From Pseudomonadota bacterium (GTDB lineage: Bacteria; Desulfobacterota; Desulfobacteria; Desulfobacterales; Desulfosarcinaceae), in NCBI GenBank assembly GCA_023435265.1, contig JAEYRZ010000074.1, forward strand, positions 1 to 41,066: a stretch of DNA of 41,066 nt. Direction: 5' to 3'. The position numbers and the translations under genes were made by a program. The stretch's first letter is position 1. Each line of letters begins with the position of its first letter. Below, piece by piece: positions 24,523 to 33,831 of this stretch. Under the pieces are notes generated by a model that searched no databases, was not told the DNA's origin, and worked only from the letters and a program-made list of their open reading frames with translations.

Positions 24523-26319
24523 CTAATCGGTATCGGTTTTGAGCACGGCCAGGAAGGCGCTCTGCGGCAGCATGACCTGACCGACCATCTTCATGCGTTT
24601 CTTGCCCTTCTTCTGCTTTTCGAGGAGCTTGCGCTTGCGGGTGATATCGCCGCCGTAGCACTTGGCGGTGACGTCCTTGCGGAAGGCGTTCACGGTGGAA
24701 CGCGATATGATCTTGCCTCCGACGGCGCCCTGGATGGCGATTTTGAACTGCTGGCGCGGAATTTCCTCCTGGAGCTTGTCGCAGGCGGTCCGCGCGCGGC
24801 CGTAGGCGCGGTCTTCGTGCACCAACTGGGAAAGGGCGTCGACCCGCTCGCCGTTGATCAGGATATCGAGTTTGACCAGTTTGCTTTCGCGGTATTCGAT
24901 GATCTCGTAATCGAACGAGCCGTATCCCTGGGTCACCGACTTGAGCTTGTCGTAAAAATCGTAGATCACTTCCGAAAGCGGCATTTCGAAAATCATTTCG
25001 AGCCGGTTGCTGGTCAGGTACTGATAGTTTTTGTTGATGCCGCGGCGGTCCAGGCACAGTTTCATCACGGCGCCCATGTAGCGGTCGGGGATGATGATGC
25101 TGGCCTTGATGTACGGCTCGAGGGACCTGGCGATGGTGGTCGGGTCGGGATAGTGGGCCGGGTTGTCGATCTCCATCTCGCTGCCGTCGTTGAGCACCAG
25201 ACGATACTGCACGGAGGGCACGGTCAGGATCACCGATTGATCGTATTCGCGCTCCAGCCGTTCCTGGACGACATCCAGGTGCAACAACCCGAGGAAACCG
25301 CAGCGGAACCCGAAGCCCAGGGCCGCCGAGGTATCCTTCTCGTAGACCAGGGAGGCGTCGTTGAGCTTGAGTTTTTCAATCGATTCGGCCAGTTCGTCGT
25401 AGTCGTCCGCCGCGATGGGATAGATCGAGGCGAAAACCACCGGTTTGGCGGCGCGGAATCCGGGCAGGGCGCCGCTGCAGGGCCGGTCGTTGAGGGTGAT
25501 GGTATCGCCGCAGCTGGTGTCGCTGACGGTTTTGATGCCGGCGATCATGTAGCCCACCTGGCCGGCCGTCAATTCGGGCTGCGGCACGCGCACGATCTGA
25601 AACAACCCGACCTCTTCCACCTTATAGACCGCGCCGTTGGAGACGAAGCGGATGCGGTCGCCGGCCTTGAGGGTGCCGTCGAAAATGCGGAAATGAACGA
25701 TCGTGCCCCGGAAGACATCGTAATGCGAATCGAAAATGAGGGCGCGCAACGGCGCCCCGGCATCGCCCTTGGGGGCCGGAATCCGGGTCACGACCGCTTC
25801 CATGATCTGATCGATGCCGATTCCCTCCTTGGCCGACGCCAGGATGGCGGTTTCGGGATCGAGCCCCAGGTCGTCGGCTATCTGCTGCCGCACCCGTTCG
25901 ATGTCGGCCGAGGGCAGGTCGATCTTGTTGATTACCGGGATGACGTCCAGGTCGTGTTCCAGGGCCAGGTAGAGGTTGGCCAGGGTCTGGGCCTCCACGC
26001 CCTGACTGGCATCGATAAGCAGCAGGGCCCCTTCGCAGGAAGCCAGCGCACGGGATACTTCGTAGGAGAAATCGACGTGTCCGGGCGTGTCGATCAGATT
26101 GAGATCGTAGGTGCGGCCGTCCTTGGCCGCATACGGCAGGCACACGGTCTGGCTTTTGATGGTGATGCCGCGCTCGCGCTCGATATCCATGCTGTCGAGG
26201 ATCTGATCCTTGAAATCCCGTTCCGAAATGATCTTGGCCGCCTGGATCAGGCGGTCCGAAAGGGTGGACTTGCCATGGTCGATGTGAGCGATAATGCTGA
26301 AATTGCGAATATTTTTCAT
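24523..26319 (-). CDS. lepA: Elongation factor 4 (LepA)
   Basis: This 598-residue ribosome-associated GTPase has G1 AHIDHGKST, G3 DTPGHVDF and G4 NKIDLP. It has the EF-G-like domains and the LepA-specific C-terminus, including NAFRKDVTAKCYGGDITRKR. The length matches the family exactly when the start is taken at 26319 (MKNIRNFSIIAHIDH); the open frame to 26421 is not conserved-looking. It is divergent from the REC-GGDEF gene. Confidence 0.97.
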   Translation of the reverse strand: MKNIRNFSIIAHIDHGKSTLSDRLIQAAKIISERDFKDQILDSMDIERERGITIKSQTVCLPYAAKDGRTYDLNLIDTPGHVDFSYEVSRALASCEGALLLIDASQGVEAQTLANLYLALEHDLDVIPVINKIDLPSADIERVRQQIADDLGLDPETAILASAKEGIGIDQIMEAVVTRIPAPKGDAGAPLRALIFDSHYDVFRGTIVHFRIFDGTLKAGDRIRFVSNGAVYKVEEVGLFQIVRVPQPELTAGQVGYMIAGIKTVSDTSCGDTITLNDRPCSGALPGFRAAKPVVFASIYPIAADDYDELAESIEKLKLNDASLVYEKDTSAALGFGFRCGFLGLLHLDVVQERLEREYDQSVILTVPSVQYRLVLNDGSEMEIDNPAHYPDPTTIARSLEPYIKASIIIPDRYMGAVMKLCLDRRGINKNYQYLTSNRLEMIFEMPLSEVIYDFYDKLKSVTQGYGSFDYEIIEYRESKLVKLDILINGERVDALSQLVHEDRAYGRARTACDKLQEEIPRQQFKIAIQGAVGGKIISRSTVNAFRKDVTAKCYGGDITRKRKLLEKQKKGKKRMKMVGQVMLPQSAFLAVLKTDTD

Positions 26320-26446
26320 TGATTCGTATGGATCATGAAGGGGTGATGCGTTCGGCCGGTCTGCGGACCGGTGCACGAGGTCGGCCCAACCCGCTGCTCC
26401 GTCCGGCGCACTGCTTGGCATGACGGACCGCCGGGCCAGCTATGTG

Positions 26447-26475
26447 TTGACTTCCATTTTTCGACTTGCTATTTT
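26447..26475 (+). promoter_or_regulatory. Sigma-70 promoter of the REC-GGDEF gene
   Basis: TTGACT (26447-26452) and TATTTT (26470-26475) are 17 bases apart. Transcription should begin near 26482, which rules out the TTG start at 26466 and favours 26511 or 26523. Confidence 0.6.
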
Positions 26476-26522
26476 TGCCCCAATTTTTGAAAAGTCCCTT
26501 TACTATCAGATTGTTTCGAAAA

Positions 26523-27485
26523 GTGTCAACCGATATCCCGAAACCGCCCGACAAGAGCCCCAACCCGGCGGAGGCTCACATCCTGATCGTCGACGACGAC
26601 GCCGCGATTCGTGATTCAATGCATGAATTCGTGGAGATGTCGGGATACCGGTCCTTCACCGCCCCCAGCGCCGAACAGGCGCTTGAGCGACTCAAGCTCC
26701 AGCACGTGGACGTGGTGATCACGGACATCATGCTGCCCGGGATGGACGGCCTCGAACTGACCGACCGCGTCAAGAAGAACTACGACAGCGACGTGATCGT
26801 GATGACCGGCTACAGCGGCGACTATTCATACGAAGAAGCGATCAGCAAGGGGGCGAGCGACTTCGTCTTCAAGCCGGTGCGCTTCGAAGAGCTCCTGCTG
26901 CGCCTGCGCCGGGTGCTGAAAGAAAGGCGCCTGACCCAGGAGCGGGTCCATATGCTCGAAAAGCTCAAACGGCTTTCGATTACCGACGGGCTGACCAAGC
27001 TATACAATTCGCGCTATTTCTACAACCAGATCAAAACCGAAATCGACCGCACGTCGCGCTACCAGCACCCGCTGAGTCTGCTGCTGCTGGATATCGACAA
27101 GTTCAAGGAGTACAACGATCAGTACGGGCACCTGGAAGGCGACAAGATTCTGGTGCGCCTGGGCCAGGTGATCAAGAGCTGCCTGCGCAAAATGGATTCG
27201 GCCTATCGCTACGGGGGCGAGGAGTTTACGGTCATCCTGCCCGAGACCGAGGGCGCCGAGGCCGCCACCGTCGCCGAACGTATTCGGGCGGTGGTGGAGA
27301 GCGAGCGCTTTTTGCCCGAAGGCCGGACTGAACCGGTGATCATCACCATCAGTATCGGCGTCACCGAGTATTTCGATCAGGAAGATGTGGCCATCTTCGT
27401 TCAGCGCGCGGACAAGGCCATGTATCTCTCCAAGCAAGCCGGCCGCAACCGGGTTTCCTGCCTTTTCGCCAGCAAAACGAACTGA
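26523..27485 (+). CDS. Response regulator with GGDEF domain (diguanylate cyclase)
   Basis: This ~320-residue protein has an N-terminal receiver (acidic IVDDD pocket, phospho-acceptor D68 in VITDIMLPG) and a C-terminal GGDEF domain with active site GGEEF (231-235). The inhibitory site RKMD (R222, D225) lies five residues before it. It should make c-di-GMP when phosphorylated and be product-inhibited. The start is uncertain: GTG 26523 or TTG 26511; no good ribosome binding site precedes either. No kinase gene adjoins. Confidence 0.88.
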   Translation: MSTDIPKPPDKSPNPAEAHILIVDDDAAIRDSMHEFVEMSGYRSFTAPSAEQALERLKLQHVDVVITDIMLPGMDGLELTDRVKKNYDSDVIVMTGYSGDYSYEEAISKGASDFVFKPVRFEELLLRLRRVLKERRLTQERVHMLEKLKRLSITDGLTKLYNSRYFYNQIKTEIDRTSRYQHPLSLLLLDIDKFKEYNDQYGHLEGDKILVRLGQVIKSCLRKMDSAYRYGGEEFTVILPETEGAEAATVAERIRAVVESERFLPEGRTEPVIITISIGVTEYFDQEDVAIFVQRADKAMYLSKQAGRNRVSCLFASKTN

Positions 27486-27522
27486 TCCCTCCGAACCGCC
27501 GACCGCTCCTGAGGGCGTTGAA

Positions 27523-27649
27523 GGTTGAAAACGAGCCTCAGGGGGGCGCGCGCGGCTTTCAAAAGCGCAGCATACACGCGGTATGTGAGCATTTTTGAAA
27601 GCTGTGCAACGCATCATCACGGCTTCAGACGAACTTTTTTAACAGCCTG
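27523..27649 (-). repeat. MITE-like element, copy A
   Basis: This is an inverted, diverged copy of the element at 37046-37187. Shared blocks include TTGAAAACGAGC, GCGCGCGGCTTTC, AGCGCAGCAT, ATGTGAGCATTTTT, CATCACGGCTT and ACAGCCTG. It occupies most of the 240-base gap between the diguanylate cyclase and DUF6599 genes. One terminal repeat is degraded. Confidence 0.7.
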
Positions 27650-27725
27650 AGATGGGATGCCGCCGCGTAGCGCGCAATTGGGGCTTCAAGGATCGGCCGG
27701 TTCATGTTAGCCTGGTCAGGAATCA

Positions 27726-28766
27726 ATGGAACGTCGCCCTATGCAGCCTCCAATCCCGCCGACGCCCGCCGAGCGCCGCCTGAGCCTGCTGCTGCTGGTT
27801 CTTCTGGCCGGCATTGCCGCGGTGCTGCTGGCGCTTCAATCCCGGTACGATCCTTCCCAATGGCAGGAACGCGGGGTCACGGAAGGCGTACCGCCCGCTT
27901 CGGCACCGCCCGCCTCCGATGCGGCCCGATCCGCGGGCGTACACGAAAGCGATCTCGCCGACCTTGGATTGCGCGCCCTGACACCGCCCGAACACTACGC
28001 TGCCGACACCCTTTCGGATAAAATCAACGGCAAAGCCGAACTTTATCTCGCCGCCGGCTTCCGCTCCCTGCAGGCCCGGCGCCTTGCGCCGGAAGGCGCG
28101 ACCGAGGGCGATTTCCTGGAGTGGTATGTCTATGACATGGGCCGGCGGCGCAACGCCTTTGCAGTGTTCAGCAACCAGCGCAGGCCGGGCCATGAACCGC
28201 TCGACCTGACCCCCGAGGCCTACATCGCGGCCAACGGACTGTTCATGGTACACGGTGCGTATTACGTGGAGATCATCGGCTCCGGCACCTCCGGCGCGCT
28301 GCGCAGGGCGATGGTCGAACTGGCCCGCCGGTTCGTGGTCCGCACGCCGGTGCAGGCCGAAGCGTTGATCGAGACCGGGCTCTTTCCGGATGCGGAACGT
28401 GTCCCCGAAAGCATCGTCCTGGTCGCCGCCAATGCCTTCGGCCTGGCGGGAATGGACTGGATTTACACGGCCCGCTACCGGCGGGAGAGCGGCGAGGCCC
28501 TGGCCTTCCTCGCGCGCCGTTCCTCCACCGCCGAGGCTCAGGCGGCGCGCGATGCCTTCGCCTCTTATTTCCTCGAATACGGCGGAGAACCGGTCGCTGC
28601 CCCCGCCGGACTGGACGACGCCCGGATCGTCAACATTCTCGATACCTATGAAATCGCCCTCTCCCACGGAACGTTCGTGCTGGGCGTGCACGAGGCCGCG
28701 GACCGCGGGCAGGCCTTGGAACTGGCCGCCCGCCTGCTGGCGCGTGTCCGGGAGGCGAACCCGTGA
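27726..28766 (+). CDS. Membrane-anchored DUF6599-like protein
   Basis: This 346-residue protein has one N-terminal hydrophobic segment (LSLLLLVLLAGIAAVLLAL, about 19-37) and is otherwise extracytoplasmic. The segment FLEWYVYDMGRRRNAFAVFSNQR resembles DUF6599, a family of unknown function. No metal or cofactor motif is visible. An ATG at 27741 is an alternative start. Its stop overlaps the DUF362 gene start (GTGA), so these genes form an operon with the Fe-S membrane protein and the aldo/keto reductase. Confidence 0.72.
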   Translation: MERRPMQPPIPPTPAERRLSLLLLVLLAGIAAVLLALQSRYDPSQWQERGVTEGVPPASAPPASDAARSAGVHESDLADLGLRALTPPEHYAADTLSDKINGKAELYLAAGFRSLQARRLAPEGATEGDFLEWYVYDMGRRRNAFAVFSNQRRPGHEPLDLTPEAYIAANGLFMVHGAYYVEIIGSGTSGALRRAMVELARRFVVRTPVQAEALIETGLFPDAERVPESIVLVAANAFGLAGMDWIYTARYRRESGEALAFLARRSSTAEAQAARDAFASYFLEYGGEPVAAPAGLDDARIVNILDTYEIALSHGTFVLGVHEAADRGQALELAARLLARVREANP

Positions 28767-29773
28767 AACCGCCCGCAGCGCATTCTGAAAATATGAACGC
28801 CGGCATGCCGCGCCGCGCTTTCCTGCGCCGGATCATCCGCTCGGCCGCGCTTTCGCTGGGCGTGGGCGCGTTCGGGCTGGCGCTTCTCGACCGACGCGGC
28901 CCGCCGGGCGACGCTCCGCCGGCGCAACGCCCGGTGCTGCCGGATTACAGCCTCCCGGCGCAGGCCGGCAGGCTGGCCGTGGCCCACGGCACAGCGCGCG
29001 GCCGCGGCATCGAACGGGCGGTCAGGGCCTTGGGCGGCATGCAGGCCTTCGTGCGTCCGCGGGAGCGGGTGCTGATCAAGGTCAATGCCGCCTTCGCCAC
29101 ACCCCCGGCGCTCGGGGCCACCAGTCACCCCGAAGCCGTGGCGCAGGTGATCCGCATGTGCCGCGAGGCGGGTGCGGCCGAGGTGCGGGTCGCCGACAAC
29201 CCGATCAACGATCCGGAAGCCTGTTTCGAACTGAGCGGCATCGGCCCGGGCGCGCGCGCGGCCGGCGGCCGACTCGTTCTGCCGAAGGCCGAGTACTTCC
29301 AATCCTATTCGCTGCCCGGCGGGCGCCTGATCCGCAACTGGCCCCTTTTTTATGAGCCGCTGCAATGGGCCGACCGGGTCATCGGCCTCGCGCCGGTCAA
29401 GGATCATCACCGCAGCGGCGCTTCGCTGACATTGAAAAACTGGTACGGCCTGCTGGGCGGCCGGCGCAATGTCTTTCACCAGGAAATCCACGCCATCATC
29501 CTGGAACTGGCCATGCTGATCAAGCCCACACTGGTGATTCTGGACGGCACCCGGAGCATGCTGCGCAACGGCCCCACCGGCGGTTCGCTGACCGACCTTG
29601 CGCCCACCAACACCGTGATCGCAGGCACCGATCCGGTGGCGGTGGATGCCTTGGGGGCCACCCTGCTGGGCCGCTCGGCGGAATCCCTCCCGCACCTCGC
29701 CATGGCCGCTGCAAAAGGTCTGGGCCGGGTGGCGTACCGCGACGTGAATCCGATTATCGCACCGGGGGATTGA
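28763..29773 (+). CDS. DUF362 protein with twin-arginine-like leader
   Basis: This 336-residue protein has PRRAFLRRIIRSAALSLGVG near the N-terminus, a Tat-like leader, so it may be exported folded. The body matches DUF362 (VLIKVNAAFATPP, HPEAVAQVIRMC, APVKDHHRSGASLTLKNWYG, LVILDGTRSMLRNGP, GTDPVAVDALGATLLG). DUF362 proteins often carry ferredoxin domains; this one lacks any Cys cluster and probably relies on the next gene for electrons. GTG start with GGGAGG upstream; an ATG at 28793 is possible. Confidence 0.83.
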   Translation: MKPPAAHSENMNAGMPRRAFLRRIIRSAALSLGVGAFGLALLDRRGPPGDAPPAQRPVLPDYSLPAQAGRLAVAHGTARGRGIERAVRALGGMQAFVRPRERVLIKVNAAFATPPALGATSHPEAVAQVIRMCREAGAAEVRVADNPINDPEACFELSGIGPGARAAGGRLVLPKAEYFQSYSLPGGRLIRNWPLFYEPLQWADRVIGLAPVKDHHRSGASLTLKNWYGLLGGRRNVFHQEIHAIILELAMLIKPTLVILDGTRSMLRNGPTGGSLTDLAPTNTVIAGTDPVAVDALGATLLGRSAESLPHLAMAAAKGLGRVAYRDVNPIIAPGD

Positions 29774-29776
29774 TCC

Positions 29777-31708
29777 ATGCGCATCGTCACCATCCGCCGC
29801 ATCAGCCAGCTCTTTTTCTTCTCCCTGCTGATCTGGTTCGGGGTTGCGGCCAGCATCGGCGACCGCTTCTGGCAACTGCGCGGCTGGCCGCTCAACTGGC
29901 TGATGCAGCTCGATCCGCTGTTCGCCCTGGGAACCGTCCTTTCCACGCACACGCTTTATGCCGGACTGGCCTGGGGCCTGTTGACCCTGGCGCTGACCTT
30001 CTTTCTGGGCCGCTTTTTTTGCGGCTGGGTCTGCCCTCTGGGCGCAGCGCAGCAGTTTGCGGGTTTTTTGGGCAAGCGCGGCCTCAACACGGCTGCACGG
30101 GCGCGGCGCAACCGTCCCCATTGGGCGCAGCGCATCAAGTATTTTGTGCTGCTTTTCATGCTGGCCGCGGCGGCGGCCGACCTGCTGCACTTTTTTCTCG
30201 ACGGCCTGCTTTCCGGACACAAGACCGTCTGGGCTCTGGCCGCCGTGCTGGCGACCGCCCTCCTGCTGCTCGTCCGGTTCAAGGCCGTGGCCGTCCGCCA
30301 AAAAGCCCTGCGCCCCTTGGCGGCCGTGACTGCCGCCGCGCTCGGCCTCACCCTTCTCGCCGGTCCGGAACGGAACTGGCTCTCGGCTTCGCTGCAACTG
30401 GGCTGGCTCGATCCGCTGACGATCATTCAGCGGGCCGTGAACCTGGCGCTCCTGCCCTGGGCCGACCGGCCGCTGCACCTCATCTGGAGCGCCGACCGCC
30501 ATACCCAGGGCGCATTCCTGATCGGCGGGCTGTTTGTGCTGATCCTTCTGCTCAGCCTGCGCACACCACGTTTTTTCTGCCGCTTCGTCTGCCCTACCGG
30601 CGCCCTGCTGGCGCTGTGCAGCCGTTTTGCGGTATGGCGCATCGGCCGTACGGCCGAAAAATGCGAGGCATGCGGTCAATGCTCGGCCGACTGCGAGGGC
30701 GCCTGCGACCCGGACGGCGTCATCCGGACGCACGAGTGCGTGCTGTGCCTTAACTGCAGGGCCCAATGCCGGCATTCGCGCATCGCCTATCAGCCCTTTT
30801 CCTCGGCGGCCGGAGAGACGCGCGCGCCCGATCTCACCCGGCGCGGTGTTCTGGCGGCCGGCCTCGGCGGTCTGGCCGCCGTGCCGCTGCTGCGGCTCGA
30901 CGGCGCTCTGGCGGGCGGTTGGAATCCGCGCCTGATCCGGCCGCCCGGAAGCCTGGCCGAGGCCGATTTCCTGAGCCGCTGCATGAAGTGCGGCCAGTGC
31001 ATGCGGGTTTGTCCGACCAATGTGCTGCATCCGGCAGGAATGGAGGCCGGACTGGAGGGGATCTGGACGCCGGTCGCCGATTTCCGCAGCGGAACCAGCG
31101 GCTGCCGGCACAACTGCGTGGCCTGCAGCCGGGTCTGCCCGACCGCCGCCATCCGGCCGCTGACGCCTGACGAGCGGATGGGCCGCGGGGCCTTCGCCGC
31201 CCGGGGACCGCTGCGCATCGGCACGGCGTTCGTGGACCGCGGCCGCTGCCTGCCCTGGGCCATGGACCGGCCCTGCATCGTGTGCCAGGAGAACTGCCCC
31301 CTGAGCCCCAAGGCGATCACCACCCGCACGGTGTTTCAGGCGCTGACCGACGGAGCCCTGACCGTCCGTTCGGCGGCCGCTGAAACGCTCCAGGTGGTCG
31401 AACGGCTGGCCCCGGACCGCTTTGCCGGCGGAGACCATGTGCTCCTTTCCAGGGGCCGGCCGCCGCGCCCGATCCTGGGCAATTCGGAACATGATATCAC
31501 CCTCGCGGCCGGGTCCGTCTGGACGGCACCCGGACCCGATGAAACCATCGAGATCGCCGTGCGGCTTCAGCAGCCCTATGTCGATCCGACCCGCTGTATC
31601 GGATGCGGGGTTTGCGAACACGAGTGCCCGGTGCAGGGCCTGAGAGCCATCCGGGTGACGGCCGAAAACGAGTCGCGCCACCCTGGCCATCGGCTGACGC
31701 CCGCCTGA
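29777..31708 (+). CDS. NapH-NapG-like membrane polyferredoxin fusion
   Basis: The first half of this 643-residue protein has about five to seven membrane helices with NapH/CcoG-type motifs CGWVCPLG (82-89) and CRFVCPTG (268-275), then ferredoxin cysteines C296/C299/C302/C306 and C321/C324/C327/C331. An internal TRRGVLAAGLGG followed by a hydrophobic stretch (354-376) looks like a NapG Tat leader. After it come more clusters (C402-C412, a CRHNCVACSRVCP region, CIVCQENCP and CIGCGVCEHECP). It should pass electrons between quinol and periplasmic partners. It starts three bases after the DUF362 gene. Confidence 0.85.
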   Translation: MRIVTIRRISQLFFFSLLIWFGVAASIGDRFWQLRGWPLNWLMQLDPLFALGTVLSTHTLYAGLAWGLLTLALTFFLGRFFCGWVCPLGAAQQFAGFLGKRGLNTAARARRNRPHWAQRIKYFVLLFMLAAAAADLLHFFLDGLLSGHKTVWALAAVLATALLLLVRFKAVAVRQKALRPLAAVTAAALGLTLLAGPERNWLSASLQLGWLDPLTIIQRAVNLALLPWADRPLHLIWSADRHTQGAFLIGGLFVLILLLSLRTPRFFCRFVCPTGALLALCSRFAVWRIGRTAEKCEACGQCSADCEGACDPDGVIRTHECVLCLNCRAQCRHSRIAYQPFSSAAGETRAPDLTRRGVLAAGLGGLAAVPLLRLDGALAGGWNPRLIRPPGSLAEADFLSRCMKCGQCMRVCPTNVLHPAGMEAGLEGIWTPVADFRSGTSGCRHNCVACSRVCPTAAIRPLTPDERMGRGAFAARGPLRIGTAFVDRGRCLPWAMDRPCIVCQENCPLSPKAITTRTVFQALTDGALTVRSAAAETLQVVERLAPDRFAGGDHVLLSRGRPPRPILGNSEHDITLAAGSVWTAPGPDETIEIAVRLQQPYVDPTRCIGCGVCEHECPVQGLRAIRVTAENESRHPGHRLTPA

Positions 31709-31751
31709 AACGTTCCGGCGGGCCGTAACAGCCCCGCTAAAGGAGAAAATT

Positions 31752-32975
31752 ATGAGCGACCATCCCTGTTTTTCCCGCCGCCGCTTTCTGCAAATCGCCG
31801 GCGCCGCCGGGTTGAGCACGCTGGCAGCGCCCCATGGCGCATTGAGTCCCGCCCTGGCCCAGACCGATGCCGCGCCGGATTCGAAGACGATCCGGGTGCC
31901 CACGCGCCGGTTCGGCAAGAGCGGCATCGAGGTCTCGATCCTGGCCCTGGGCGGCATGTTCGATATCGCCGCCAACCAACTGCTGCTCAGACAGGCGCTG
32001 CAGTGGGGGGTGACCTACTGGGATACGGCCGACTGCTATCACAGCGGCAGCGAGGCCGGCATCGGCAAGTACTTCGCCCGATATCCCGCGGACCGCGGCA
32101 AAGTCTTCCTGGTCACCAAATCCTGTGCCCGCGATCCGCAGGGCATGGACACGCTGCTGGCGCGCTCTCTGGAGCGGCTGCAAACCAACACCATCGACCT
32201 CTACTTCGTTCACGGCATCCGCAGCATCGACGAGCTCAACGAGGCCACCCGCAAGTGGGCCGAGACGGCCAAGGCGCAGAAGAAAATCCGCTTCTTCGGC
32301 TTCAGCACCCACAGCAACATGGAAGCCTGCCTGCTGGGGGCCGCGCGCCTTTCCTGGATCGACGGCATCATGTTCAGCTACAACTACCGCATCATGGACA
32401 GCGCGGAGATGAAAGCGGCCGTGGCGGCCTGCGTCGATGCGGGGATCGGGCTGACGGCCATGAAGACCCAGAGCGGAGCGTCCTGGTTTTCTTCCTCCCG
32501 CGAGCCCGACCTGCAGAAGCATTTCATGGCGCAGGGCCTGACCGAGGAGCAGGCCAAGCTCAAGGCGGTCTGGCAAAACCCGCACATCGCCAGCATCTGC
32601 TCGCAGATGGACAGCCTCAAGCTGCTCAAGGCCAATGCGGCGGCCGCGGCCGACCCGCGCCCGCTTTCGGCATCGTCTGTCGATTTGCTGGCCCGGCATG
32701 CGGAATGTACGGCCGACCGTTACTGCCGCGGCTGCGGCGCGGTCTGCGAAGCGGCCCTGGCCCAAAAAGTGCCGGTCAGCGACATCATGCGCTGCCACAT
32801 GTACTGTCACAGCTACGGGCGGCCGGAGTGGGCCCGGGCGCAGATGGCCGCTCTCGCGCCGGAGACGCGCGCCGCGATCGCGCGGCTCGATTATGGCGAA
32901 GCCGAACGGCGCTGCCCGCAGCATATGCCCATCGGAAGATTGATGCGCGAGGCCGCCGCGTTTTACAGCGTCTGA
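31752..32975 (+). CDS. Tat-exported aldo/keto reductase with Cys-rich C-terminus
   Basis: This 407-residue protein has a Tat leader (SRRRFLQIAG, residues 8-17) ending near ALAQ. The aldo/keto reductase barrel has its tetrad D91, Y96, K123 and H154. The C-terminal ~90 residues carry CTADRYCRGCGAVC, CHMYC and CPQHMP, a ferredoxin-like pattern seen in Fe-S aldo/keto reductases. AAGGAGAAAATT precedes the ATG. NADPH is not expected in the periplasm, so electrons may come from the adjacent membrane polyferredoxin. The substrate is unknown. Confidence 0.87.
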   Translation: MSDHPCFSRRRFLQIAGAAGLSTLAAPHGALSPALAQTDAAPDSKTIRVPTRRFGKSGIEVSILALGGMFDIAANQLLLRQALQWGVTYWDTADCYHSGSEAGIGKYFARYPADRGKVFLVTKSCARDPQGMDTLLARSLERLQTNTIDLYFVHGIRSIDELNEATRKWAETAKAQKKIRFFGFSTHSNMEACLLGAARLSWIDGIMFSYNYRIMDSAEMKAAVAACVDAGIGLTAMKTQSGASWFSSSREPDLQKHFMAQGLTEEQAKLKAVWQNPHIASICSQMDSLKLLKANAAAAADPRPLSASSVDLLARHAECTADRYCRGCGAVCEAALAQKVPVSDIMRCHMYCHSYGRPEWARAQMAALAPETRAAIARLDYGEAERRCPQHMPIGRLMREAAAFYSV

Positions 32976-32991
32976 TCGCGGTCCGGCGCGT

Positions 32992-33426
32992 TCAATGCGC
33001 ATCGGTCAGGCGCTGGTAAGCCTCCTGGATCTCCTTGAAGCGCTTTTCGGCGAGTTCCTGGAATTCTCGGCCCAGATGGGCCACTTTGTCCGGGTGGTAC
33101 TGGTTGGCAAGTTTCAGGTAGGTCGCGCGGATCTCCTGCGGGCTGGACGGCGGCTTCAGTCCAAGAACCCGGTAGGGATCAGGCGCTCCGGCGGATGCGG
33201 ATCCGGCCGCGGAATCGCCGCGCCCCTCTTGTTCCGGCCGCTGCGCGCGGTCGAACCCACCGCCCGGATCGGCCCGGCCGGAGCGGGCCATGCGGGCGAG
33301 CCGGCGGTAAATCAGCATCAGTACGATGCCGTCGTCGATCCACCCCCAGGGAAACACGACATCCGGGATCAGATCGATGCGCGACAGCAGGTAGACGAGC
33401 CCCACGATAATCCACAGCCAGACCAT
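32992..33426 (-). CDS. J-domain protein with DUF1232-like N-terminus
   Basis: In this 144-residue protein, residues 1-45 include SRIDLIPDVV, a hydrophobic stretch and a DD, as in DUF1232/YkvA proteins. A low-complexity linker follows, then a DnaJ domain (about 80-142) with an intact HPD in NQYHPDKV. It should recruit DnaK at the membrane. The gene lies 9 bases after the holin-like gene on the same strand. Confidence 0.82.
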   Translation of the reverse strand: MVWLWIIVGLVYLLSRIDLIPDVVFPWGWIDDGIVLMLIYRRLARMARSGRADPGGGFDRAQRPEQEGRGDSAAGSASAGAPDPYRVLGLKPPSSPQEIRATYLKLANQYHPDKVAHLGREFQELAEKRFKEIQEAYQRLTDAH

Positions 33427-33435
33427 CGAATGCCT

Positions 33436-33831
33436 TTATTCCCAGCGATTATTCCCTCTGGGGCGCAGATTGATGACATCCACCCGGCCGCTGTCGCCGA
33501 TAAAGGTGCTGAGCAGCCAACTGACCAGGCTGATGACCAGCGATCCGAACACGGCCGACCAGAAGCCGGCCACCTCGAAGCCGCCGACAACTCCCGAGGC
33601 CATCTTGAGCATCACCGCGTTGATCACGAACGTAAACAGCCCCAGAGTCAGGATATTGATGGGCAGCGTCAGGATCAGGGCGATGGGACGAAAGAACGCG
33701 TTCAGGATGCCCAGCATGGCGGCCGCGGCCAGGGCCGCTCCGAAGCCGCTGATGCGGATGCCGTCCAGAAGATAGGCGGCCAGCAGGATGGCCAATGTCA
33801 AGGTCAGCCAGCGAATCGCGATACCCTTCAT
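33436..33831 (-). CDS. Phage-holin-family-4-like small membrane protein
   Basis: This 131-residue protein has four hydrophobic helices (GIAIRWLTLTLAILLAAYLL, then LGILNAFFRPIALILTLPIN and others). It matches the widespread PF04020-type 'phage holin family' membrane proteins, whose chromosomal members have no known lytic role. No phage genes are nearby. The start is preceded by AAAGGGGGCTTGGAC. Confidence 0.82.
   Translation of the reverse strand: MKGIAIRWLTLTLAILLAAYLLDGIRISGFGAALAAAAMLGILNAFFRPIALILTLPINILTLGLFTFVINAVMLKMASGVVGGFEVAGFWSAVFGSLVISLVSWLLSTFIGDSGRVDVINLRPRGNNRWE

Noticed and set aside
28646..31975. Open frame of 1109 codons on the minus strand across the redox cluster
   Set aside because: It is antisense to three well-supported genes with clear family motifs, lacks a ribosome binding site, and reads as Arg/Gly/Gln-rich text typical of GC-rich shadow frames.
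33436..33831. Holin-like protein taken as evidence of a prophage
   Set aside because: This membrane family is widespread on chromosomes, and no other phage gene is present nearby.
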